From the NCBI RefSeq assembly GCF_036248275.1, contig NZ_CP109181.1, forward strand, positions 4,340,001-4,404,000: DNA of 64,000 bases. The letters are read 5' to 3'. This document shows, piece after piece, positions 32,138-38,899 of the stretch. The first letter of the stretch is position 1, and the number at the start of each line of letters is the position of its first letter. The translations under genes were made by a program, and so were the position numbers. Source of the stretch: Streptomyces sp. NBC_01716 (lineage in GTDB: Bacteria; Actinomycetota; Actinomycetes; Streptomycetales; Streptomycetaceae). Under the pieces are notes generated by a model. That model saw only the letters and a list, made by a program, of their open reading frames with translations. It was not told the origin of the DNA and searched no databases.

Positions 32138-32170
32138 GAGGGCCGCGCCCCAGTCGGGGGTGCGGCCCTC
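32138..32170 (+). terminator. Terminator after rplI
   Basis: An imperfect GC stem, GAGGGCCGC-GCCCC pairing with GGGG-GCGGCCCTC, 52 bases after the rplI stop; a parS follows at 32190. Confidence 0.7.
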
Positions 32171-32189
32171 TCGTGGTTTCACGTGCGTG

Positions 32190-32203
32190 GTTTCACGTGA
32201 AAC
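32190..32203. promoter_or_regulatory. parS: parS site preceded by a degenerate half-site
   Basis: Perfect GTTTCACGTGAAAC. Directly upstream, GTTTCACGTGCGTG (32176-32189) matches parS only in its first ten bases and may be a decayed second copy in tandem. Confidence 0.9.
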
Positions 32204-32270
32204 CAGAGCGGTCCGGCCGGGCGCGGCCTGACTTGCCGGGGCCTGCCCGACCGGCCCGCCCCGGGGCCGG

Positions 32271-33677
32271 TCAGCGGGTGGCGCCCGTGACCAGCCAGTG
32301 GCCGGACCGGGTGCGGAGCCACAGCGTCAGCATGCGGACCGCCATCATGAGCGTCATGGCCCACCACAGGGCGGTGAGGCCGCCCCCGAACACCGGCACC
32401 AGGAGTGCGGCCGGGGCGAAGACCGCCAGCGTTACGACCATCGCCTTCGCCAGATAAGGGCCGTCGCCCGCACCCATCAGCACACCGTCCAGGACGAAGA
32501 CGACGCCCGCGATCGGCTGGGTGACCGCCACCACCAGAAGCGCCGGGAGCAGTGTGTCCTGGACCACCCGGTCGCCGGTGAAGAGCGGGATGAACAGAGG
32601 GCGCGCCAGCACGATGAGCACCCCGAGCCCCACGCCGGAGACCACACCCCACTGCACCATGCGACGGCAGACGTCCCTGGCGCCCTGGGGATCGTTCGCC
32701 CCCAGATACCGGCCGATGATGGCCTGTCCGGCTATGGCGATGGCGTCGAGCGCGAAGGCCGTCAGGCTCCACAGCGACAGGATGATCTGGTGCGCGGCGA
32801 CATCGGCGTCACCGAGCCGGGCGGCGACGGCGGTGGCGATCATCAGGACGGCGCGCAGGGAGAGCGTACGGACGAGGAGGGGTACGCCCGCCTGGGCGCT
32901 CGCCCGTATGCCGGCGAAGTCGGGCCGCAGTGAGGCGCCGTGGCGGCGCGCGCCTCGTACGACCACGATCAGATAGGCGGCGGCCATGCCGAACTGGGCG
33001 ATGACCGTGCCCCAGGCGGAACCGGCGATGCCAAGACCGGCGCCGTAGACAAGGCCCACATTGAGGACGGCGTTGGCGGCGAAGCCGCCGATGGCGACGT
33101 ACAGCGGGGTCCGGGTGTCCTGGAGACCGCGCAGGACGCCGGTCGCCGCCAGGACGACCAGCATCGCGGGGATGCCGAGGCTGGATATCCGCAGATAGGT
33201 GATCGCGTACGGCGCGGCGGTGTCGGAGGCGCCGAAGATGTCGACGAGCCAGGGCGCCAGGGGGAGGGTGACGGCGATGACGGCGGCGCCCAGCAGCAGG
33301 GCGAGCCAGATGCCGTCCACGCCCTGCCGGACGGCAGCCTGAAGATCGCCGGCGCCGACGCGACGGGCGACAGCGGCCGTGGTGGCGTAGGCGAGGAAGA
33401 CGAAGATGCTCACGGCCGTGGTCAGCAGGGCCGCCGCGATGGCCAGACCGGCGAGCTGCGGAGTGCCGAGATGGCCGACGATCGCGCTGTCGACCATCAG
33501 GAACAGCGGCTCGGCGACGAGGGCGCCGAAGGCGGGTACGGCGAGTGCGACGATCTCGCTATCGTGCCGGCGCCGGTCGGCCTTGGGCGGTCCGGCCTTC
33601 GGCGGGCGAGCCTTCGACGGGCCGGCCTCGGACCGGCTGTCGGGCCCGGACCCGGGTGCCGTGGGGACCTGTGTCAT
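32271..33677 (-). CDS. MATE-family efflux transporter
   Basis: A 468-residue protein of twelve predicted helices. Family features are VPAFGALVAEPLFLMVDSAIVGHLGTPQLAGLAI in the first helices, GVLRGLQDTRTPLYV mid-protein, and GQAIIGRYLGANDPQGARDV and FVLDGVLMGAGDGPYLAKAM in the second half (DinF-like branch). Such transporters export cationic compounds using Na+ or H+. A basic, Pro/Lys-rich leader of about 40 residues precedes helix 1. It sits convergent to rplI and divergent from dnaB, the usual Streptomyces place. Substrate unknown. Confidence 0.88.
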   Translation of the reverse strand: MTQVPTAPGSGPDSRSEAGPSKARPPKAGPPKADRRRHDSEIVALAVPAFGALVAEPLFLMVDSAIVGHLGTPQLAGLAIAAALLTTAVSIFVFLAYATTAAVARRVGAGDLQAAVRQGVDGIWLALLLGAAVIAVTLPLAPWLVDIFGASDTAAPYAITYLRISSLGIPAMLVVLAATGVLRGLQDTRTPLYVAIGGFAANAVLNVGLVYGAGLGIAGSAWGTVIAQFGMAAAYLIVVVRGARRHGASLRPDFAGIRASAQAGVPLLVRTLSLRAVLMIATAVAARLGDADVAAHQIILSLWSLTAFALDAIAIAGQAIIGRYLGANDPQGARDVCRRMVQWGVVSGVGLGVLIVLARPLFIPLFTGDRVVQDTLLPALLVVAVTQPIAGVVFVLDGVLMGAGDGPYLAKAMVVTLAVFAPAALLVPVFGGGLTALWWAMTLMMAVRMLTLWLRTRSGHWLVTGATR

Positions 33678-33864
33678 GCGGTCAATCTAATCTTCCACAG
33701 GTAAGAGATGCAATGGGGAGTTGATCCTTACCGCTTGGGGAGAACCGGGCGCTGCTGTGCGCCGTTTGCTCGGATCTTGGACCAGCTTGAAAAGTTTTTC
33801 TCCCCCACAGCCGGTGGACGGAGAAAGTCCAGCTCAGAGGGGGTGTGGTGGCGGGTTCGCGAGG

Positions 33865-33953
33865 TTGTCCACAGTGCTGTCCCCCGGTCCGTGCACAGGT
33901 TCACCGGGGTTCTCCACAGCATATGGTCCTTCGTCCACATGGCCTGTGGATAA
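33865..33953. promoter_or_regulatory. Cluster of DnaA-box-like sequences upstream of dnaB
   Basis: Within 90 bases there are TTGTCCACA (33865-33873), TTCTCCACA (33910-33918), TCGTCCACA (33931-33939) and the inverted TGTGGATAA (33945-33953, complement TTATCCACA). The first and last equal the strong Streptomyces and E. coli boxes; the others differ by one base. The arrangement suggests DnaA control of dnaB or a DnaA-titrating cluster. Confidence 0.55.
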
Positions 33954-34069
33954 CCAGATTGGCGGACGGTCCCCGCAGGCCTACCGTGGACCGGCGTCCG
34001 ACGTGCCGGAACCGGAGTCAGGCCACTCGATTTGTCAGTGCGGTGCCGTAGAAAGAGTGGCACGGCCAA

Positions 34070-34121
34070 GGCCTGTCGTGTGGATCGGGCCGCGAGCCAG
34101 GCAAGATCCACACGACAGGCC
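34070..34121. repeat. Inverted repeat upstream of dnaB
   Basis: Perfect 17-base arms GGCCTGTCGTGTGGATC (34070-34086) and its complement (34105-34121) around an 18-base loop. It is followed by CCTAGG, 36 bases from the dnaB start. It could be a leader hairpin, operator, or remnant of a dispersed palindromic repeat; no gene is disrupted. Confidence 0.7.
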
Positions 34122-34156
34122 CTAGGTCCGCTGGGCGGACGGGAGGAGGTGGCCGG

Positions 34157-37100
34157 ATGAGCATCCCCGAGCCATTGGACGACCCCTGGACCGAAGCCGG
34201 GCCAAGCGATCGTCTGCCCGTCTCCCGCCAGCGCCGCGGTGAGGTGAAGGGCCGCGAGGAGCAGCACGAGCGCGGCAGGGACAACGCGTCGTGGGACGGC
34301 GGATCACCCGGCTTCGAGCGGGTGCCCCCCCAGGATCTGGACGCCGAGCAGTCCGTCCTCGGCGGCATGCTCCTCTCCAAGGACGCCATCGCCGACGTCG
34401 TGGAGATCATCAAGGGCCACGACTTCTACCGGCCCGCGCACGAGACGGTCTTCCAGGCGATCCTCGACCTGTACGCGAAGGGCGAGCCGGCCGACCCCAT
34501 CACGGTGGCCGCCGAGCTGACCAAGCGCGGTGAGATCACCCGGGTCGGCGGAGCGTCGTATCTGCACACGCTGGTCCAGTCGGTGCCGACGGCGGCGAAC
34601 GCGTCGTACTACGCGGAGATCGTGCACGAGCGCGCGGTGCTGCGGCGCCTCGTCGAGGCCGGTACCAAGATCACGCAGATGGGATACGCGGCGGACGGCG
34701 ACGTCGACGAGATCGTCAACTCCGCCCAGGCCGAGATCTACGCGGTCACCGAACAGCGCACCAGCGAGGACTACCTGCCCCTCGGCGACATCATGGAGGG
34801 CGCGCTCGACGAGATCGAGGCGATCGGTTCACGCAGCGGTGAGATGACGGGCGTGCCGACAGGGTTCACGGACTTCGACTCGCTCACGAACGGGCTGCAC
34901 CCGGGCCAGATGATCGTCATCGCGGCCCGTCCCGCGATGGGCAAAGCCCTTGCTCTGGACACCCCGCTGCCCACTCCCACCGGCTGGACCACCATGGGAG
35001 AGGCGCAGCCGGGCGACTTCCTCCTCGACGCGACGGGCCGACCCACACGGGTGGTGGCCGCGACCGACATCATGCGTGATCGCCCCTGCTACAAGATCAC
35101 TTTTGATGACGGGTCGAGCGTCGTCGCCGATGCCGAACACCAGTGGCTCACGGACACGCGCGCCTCCGGCCGATCGGCTGGGGTCAGGACCACCAAGGAG
35201 ATCGCCGAAACGGTCCGCTGTCTCACCTCCGACGGGCGCGCGAACCACTCCGTACGGACCACCGCACCTCTTGACCTGCCCGAGCGCGATCTCCCCGTGG
35301 CTCCGTACGCGCTGGGCGCCCGGCTCGGCGACGCGGGCGAGGACCCGGCGAGGGGACTTCTGGGGGACAAGCACATCCCCCAGGAGTACCTACGGGCCTC
35401 CCTCGCGCAGCGTCGCGCACTCCTCGCAGGCATTCTCGGCACCGACGGCGCGGTGACCGGCACGGGATCGGCGCGCTTCGCCGTTACGAATCGCGCTCTC
35501 GCCGAGGGCTTCCGTGAGCTGGTGCTGAGCCTCGGGCACCGGTGCGAGGTGTCGACCGAGCGCGTCGACCGCGTCGACGAAGGGCCGGAAGAGTCCTCCA
35601 CGCGCTACACGATCAGTTTCACGACCGCCGACGAGGCGACACCGGAGCCCACGCGGCGTTTCATCACGGCTGTCGAGGAGGTGGACAGCGTCCCGGTCCG
35701 CTGCGTCCAGGTGGACAACCCCGCGCACCTGTACCTCGCGACTCGTTTCATGATCCCCACCCACAACAGCACGCTCGCGCTGGACTTCGCGCGCGCGGCC
35801 TCCATCAAGAACAACCTGCCGAGCGTCATCTTCTCCCTGGAGATGGGCCGCAACGAGATCGCGATGCGTCTGCTCTCGGCCGAGGCACGGGTGGCGCTGC
35901 ACCATATGCGCTCGGGCACGATGACCGACGAGGACTGGACGCGACTGGCCCGCCGGATGCCGGACGTCTCCCAGGCGCCGCTGTACATCGACGACTCACC
36001 GAACCTGTCGATGATGGAGATCCGCGCGAAGTGCCGCCGGCTCAAGCAGCGCAACGGACTGAAGCTGGTGGTCATCGACTATCTCCAGCTGATGCAGTCC
36101 GGCGGCTCGAAGCGCGCGGAGAGCCGCCAGCAGGAGGTCTCGGACATGTCGCGAAACCTCAAACTGCTGGCGAAGGAGCTGGAGCTCCCGGTGATCGCGC
36201 TCTCCCAGCTGAACCGTGGCCCCGAGCAGCGCACGGACAAGAAGCCGATGGTCTCGGACCTGCGCGAGTCGGGCTGCGTCACGGCAGGCACCCGCGTCCT
36301 CCGTGCCGACACGGGCGCGGAGGTCACGATGGGCGAGCTGCTCGCCAGTGGTGAGCGGGACATCCCTGTCTGGTCGCTGGACGAGAACCTCAGACTCGTA
36401 CCCCGCATGATGACGCATGTTTTCCCGAGCGGCGTGAAGGAGGTCTTTCGGCTGAGGCTGGCCTCGGGCAGGGAGATCGAGGCGACGGCGAATCACCCGT
36501 TCCTGACATACGACGGCTGGCGGCCGCTCGGCGAGCTGGGTGTCGGCTCGCGGATCGCGACTCCCCGTCGGATCGATGCTCCCGCGCGTACGACGTCGTG
36601 GCCGGAGCCGGAGCTGGTCATGCTCGCTCACCTCCTCGGCGACGGCTGTGTGGCGCCGCGCCAGTCGATTCACTACACAAGCAACGACGATGCGAACCTC
36701 CGCGCCGTCGAGGAAGCGGCGGCACACTTCGGGATCACGCCGCGCCGCGAGCAGCAGCAGTCGTGGTGGCACGTCTACCTGCCCGCTCCCTTCAAGCTGA
36801 CTCCCGGTCGCCGCAATCCCCTTGCCGAGTGGCTGGATCGCTTCGGGCTCTACGGCAAGCGCGCGCACGAGAAGTTTCTGCCGCCCGAGCTTTTCGGGCT
36901 CCCGGACGAGCAGGTTCAACTGTTCCTGCGCCATCTGTGGGCGACGGACGGCTCGGTGACGGTCTCCAAGTCCGGCGCGGTGCGGATCTACTACGCGACG
37001 ACGAGCGAGCGGCTGGCCCGCGACCTCCAGTTGTTGCTGCTGCGTCTGGACATCCGTGGACGGCTGCGCGCCGTGGACAATACCCGGGGGCGGCCGGGAT

Positions 37101-37726
37101 GGACGGTTGATATCTCAGGTGTGGACGACCAGCGGCGATTCCTCCAGGACGTGGGGGTTCATGGGGCGCGGGCCAGGCACGTGATCACGGCCTCGGAGCG
37201 GCTGCGGGATGTCAAGCCGAACACCAACCTGGACACGGTGCCCAAGCAGGTATGGGACACCGTGCGCGAGCTGATGCGCGGACAGGCGGTGACGACCCGC
37301 GCCTTCCAGCCGGCGCTGGGTACGAATTACCGCGGGTCTGCGCTCTACAAAGCGTCACCGGGTCGTGCGCGACTGTCGAAGGTGGCCGAGGTTCTCCGGA
37401 GCGCCGATCTGGACATGCTGGCCACGAGTGACGTCTTCTGGGACGAGGTCGTTTCCGTGGAGAGCCAAGGAAGGCAAGAGGTCTACGACGCGACGGTGTT
37501 GGGGACGCACAACTTCGTAGCGGACGGGATCAACATTCACAACAGCATCGAGCAGGACGCGGACATGGTGGTGCTGCTGCACCGGGAGGACGCGTACGAG
37601 AAGGAGTCGCCGCGCGCGGGCGAGGCGGACCTGATCGTGGCGAAGCACCGTAACGGTCCGACGGCGACGATCACGGTGGCGTTCCAGGGCCACTACTCCC
37701 GCTTCGTGGACATGGCACAGACCTAG
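34157..37726 (+). CDS. dnaB: Replicative DNA helicase DnaB with two inteins
   Basis: A 1189-codon frame whose host protein would be 492 residues after removal of two in-frame inteins (codons 264-537 and 707-1129). DnaB is the hexameric 5'-3' helicase of the replisome. Host features: N-terminal domain (PPQDLDAEQSVLGGMLLSKD), RecA-like domain with Walker A ARPAMGK/ST split exactly after the Lys263, Walker B KLVVIDYLQLMQ, and SQLNRGPEQRTDKKPMVSDLRESG then SIEQDADMVVLLHRED split by intein 2. ATG 34157 has a strong GGAGGAGGTGG site. Both splice junctions are in conserved catalytic elements, so helicase activity must depend on splicing. The TAG stop lies on the end of a MITE-like repeat. Confidence 0.95.
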   Translation: MSIPEPLDDPWTEAGPSDRLPVSRQRRGEVKGREEQHERGRDNASWDGGSPGFERVPPQDLDAEQSVLGGMLLSKDAIADVVEIIKGHDFYRPAHETVFQAILDLYAKGEPADPITVAAELTKRGEITRVGGASYLHTLVQSVPTAANASYYAEIVHERAVLRRLVEAGTKITQMGYAADGDVDEIVNSAQAEIYAVTEQRTSEDYLPLGDIMEGALDEIEAIGSRSGEMTGVPTGFTDFDSLTNGLHPGQMIVIAARPAMGKALALDTPLPTPTGWTTMGEAQPGDFLLDATGRPTRVVAATDIMRDRPCYKITFDDGSSVVADAEHQWLTDTRASGRSAGVRTTKEIAETVRCLTSDGRANHSVRTTAPLDLPERDLPVAPYALGARLGDAGEDPARGLLGDKHIPQEYLRASLAQRRALLAGILGTDGAVTGTGSARFAVTNRALAEGFRELVLSLGHRCEVSTERVDRVDEGPEESSTRYTISFTTADEATPEPTRRFITAVEEVDSVPVRCVQVDNPAHLYLATRFMIPTHNSTLALDFARAASIKNNLPSVIFSLEMGRNEIAMRLLSAEARVALHHMRSGTMTDEDWTRLARRMPDVSQAPLYIDDSPNLSMMEIRAKCRRLKQRNGLKLVVIDYLQLMQSGGSKRAESRQQEVSDMSRNLKLLAKELELPVIALSQLNRGPEQRTDKKPMVSDLRESGCVTAGTRVLRADTGAEVTMGELLASGERDIPVWSLDENLRLVPRMMTHVFPSGVKEVFRLRLASGREIEATANHPFLTYDGWRPLGELGVGSRIATPRRIDAPARTTSWPEPELVMLAHLLGDGCVAPRQSIHYTSNDDANLRAVEEAAAHFGITPRREQQQSWWHVYLPAPFKLTPGRRNPLAEWLDRFGLYGKRAHEKFLPPELFGLPDEQVQLFLRHLWATDGSVTVSKSGAVRIYYATTSERLARDLQLLLLRLDIRGRLRAVDNTRGRPGWTVDISGVDDQRRFLQDVGVHGARARHVITASERLRDVKPNTNLDTVPKQVWDTVRELMRGQAVTTRAFQPALGTNYRGSALYKASPGRARLSKVAEVLRSADLDMLATSDVFWDEVVSVESQGRQEVYDATVLGTHNFVADGINIHNSIEQDADMVVLLHREDAYEKESPRAGEADLIVAKHRNGPTATITVAFQGHYSRFVDMAQT
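34946..35767 (+). other. Intein 1 in dnaB P-loop, class 3 type, with LAGLIDADG domain
   Basis: A 274-residue insertion that splits Walker A between Lys263 and Ser538. It starts with Ala (ALALDTPLPTPTGWT), not Cys or Ser, and ends with THN followed by Ser +1. Block B is ADAEHQWLTDT, with Trp at intein position 67 two residues after the His. Block F is VRCVQVDNPAHLYLA, with Cys at position 253. Block G has Thr272 before His273-Asn274. That Trp-Cys-Thr set plus a non-nucleophilic residue 1 is the definition of class 3 inteins (prototype: mycobacteriophage Bethlehem DnaB). ALGARLGDAG and LLAGILGTDG are LAGLIDADG homing-endonuclease motifs, so the intein may be mobile. Confidence 0.88.
36275..37543 (+). 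other. Intein 2 in dnaB, canonical class 1 with LAGLIDADG endonuclease
   Basis: A 423-residue insertion between DLRESG and SIEQDAD. It begins with Cys (CVTAGTRVLRADTG), has a block B of EIEATANHPFLTYDGW (T-x-N-H), a block F of EVYDATVLGTHNFVADG and ends INIHN before Ser +1, the standard class 1 layout. LAHLLGDGCV and LRHLWATDGSV are the paired LAGLIDADG motifs; the ~200 residues beyond suggest an extra DNA-recognition region. The insertion point is the one used by DnaB inteins of cyanobacteria and mycobacteria as I remember. The endonuclease appears intact, with no frameshift. Confidence 0.93.
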
Positions 37727-37903
37727 GGCGTGTTTTAGAAGTCCCGTCTGGCCCACGACGCCTGGCACGCACGCTCGCTGCGTTGTCGGAGTCATCCAAG
37801 TACGTCCAGTACGAGGATGATCCTCCGCCTTGCGATCGCACGCACCAGACGCCGTGGGCCCCGCCCGATGGGCGGACGACGCTACTTCTAAAACACGCCC
37901 TAG
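37723..37903. mobile_element. MITE-like palindromic element, copy 1, at the dnaB stop codon
   Basis: A 181-base element with ends CTAGGGCGTGTTTTAGAAGT and its perfect complement. Inside are further nested arms (GGCCCACGACGCCTGG with CCAGACGCCGTGGGCC, two mismatches, and a central GTCATCC...GGATGA hairpin), so almost the whole element can fold on itself. No transposase is encoded. CTAG at each end looks like a target-site duplication. The dnaB stop TAG (37724-37726) is the first CTAG. It is related to the shorter element at 48785-48852. Confidence 0.85.
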
Positions 37904-38095
37904 GCCCTGTCCGGTGGGTCTGGTCGTCCCGCAGCGCGGGTTCATCAGGTGGTGTGGTTTATCCGAGGTTCGGCCGTTTCGCTGAACTTGTCCGCCGATG
38001 ATCGAGGAGCGCCCGGTCGCCGGCCTGGGGGATGTGTTCGTGATCTCCGGTGTGTCTGGTCGCACGCACTGTCCGACCAAGAGAAATGGCTCATC

Positions 38096-38899
38096 GTGCA
38101 TTTGACTCCGCATGAGCGGGAGCGCCTGCTGATCCATGTCGCGGCCGACGTTGCACAAAGGCGCCGTGACCGCGGGCTGCGCCTCAACTATCCAGAAGTG
38201 ATGGCCCTGTTGACGGTGCATGTCTTCGAGGCGGCACGCGATGGTGCGACGGTCAGCGACATCATGGACTCGGGGCGGCAGTTGCTCACCCGTGACGAGG
38301 TGATGGACGGCGTCCCGGAGATGATCAAGAACGTCCAGGTGGAGGCCACCTTCCCGGACGGCACCAAGCTGGTGACCATCCACGATCCTGTTCCGGAAGG
38401 TGCGGAGGAGCCGGGCGTCCACCCGGGGAAGGTCGAGCACCCCCGGCCGCCCAGTGAACCGGACTCATCGCAGGTCGGCCGGTATGACCCGATCTACTTC
38501 AACGTGCACCTCGACGGGGACACACAGGGCGTCAGCCTGCAGAGGGACGCCACCACCTTGCCGGGTCCTGGCAGGACGAGGATCAAGGTGAGGAACGAGT
38601 CGGACCGTCCCGTCCAGGTCGGCTCCCACTATCACTTCGCCGAGGTCAACCCGGGGCTCAAGGTCGTCGGCGTCGAGGTCCCCGCCGGCCAGGCGGTCCC
38701 GGATGACCGCGGTCTGTGGAACTGCGACGCGGCGAAGGGGCGACGGCTCAACATCGCCGCAGGCACGTCCGTGCGCTTCGAGCCCGGCGACGAGCGCTCC
38801 GTGGAACTGGTGCAGATCCAGGGTGATGTCACGGCCGGCGGCGGCGACACCAGCGACCTGACCAGGATCCAGGGACTGCGCGAGGGGATCGTCCGATGA
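38096..38899 (+). CDS. ureAB: Urease gamma/beta fused subunit
   Basis: A 267-residue fusion of the two small urease subunits. Residues 1-~100 are gamma-like (VHLTPHERERLLIHVAADVA, then LNYPEVMALLTVHVFEAARDG) and residues ~145-255 are beta-like (IKVRNESDRPVQVGSHYHFAEVNP, GTSVRFEPGDERSVELV). They are joined by an acidic Pro-rich linker. Urease hydrolyses urea to ammonia and carbamate; these subunits support the UreC catalytic subunit. GTG 38096 is chosen because the gamma signature starts there; a longer frame upstream to 37949 does not look like urease. The stop overlaps the ureC start by four bases. Gamma/beta fusions are known but rarer than separate subunits. Confidence 0.92.
   Translation: MHLTPHERERLLIHVAADVAQRRRDRGLRLNYPEVMALLTVHVFEAARDGATVSDIMDSGRQLLTRDEVMDGVPEMIKNVQVEATFPDGTKLVTIHDPVPEGAEEPGVHPGKVEHPRPPSEPDSSQVGRYDPIYFNVHLDGDTQGVSLQRDATTLPGPGRTRIKVRNESDRPVQVGSHYHFAEVNPGLKVVGVEVPAGQAVPDDRGLWNCDAAKGRRLNIAAGTSVRFEPGDERSVELVQIQGDVTAGGGDTSDLTRIQGLREGIVR

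Larger units (their letters stand above)
33678..34156. promoter_or_regulatory. Intergenic region between the MATE gene and dnaB
   Basis: Nearly 480 bases without a convincing gene. It holds several DnaA-box-like 9-mers (33865-33953), a 17-bp stem inverted repeat (34070-34121), and the dnaB ribosome site GGAGGAGGTGG at 34142-34152. Short frames here do not resemble proteins. The base composition is lower in GC in the box region (TTTTTCTCCC, TATGGTCCTTCG) than in the flanking genes. Confidence 0.6.

Noticed and set aside
34157..37726. dnaB as a disrupted pseudogene
   Set aside because: Both insertions are in frame, with intact intein splice blocks and terminal His-Asn plus Ser; the host domains remain complete when they are removed.
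37904..38095. Transposase remnant between the MITE-like element and ureAB
   Set aside because: No frame here shows convincing transposase motifs; left as unassigned leader of the urease operon.
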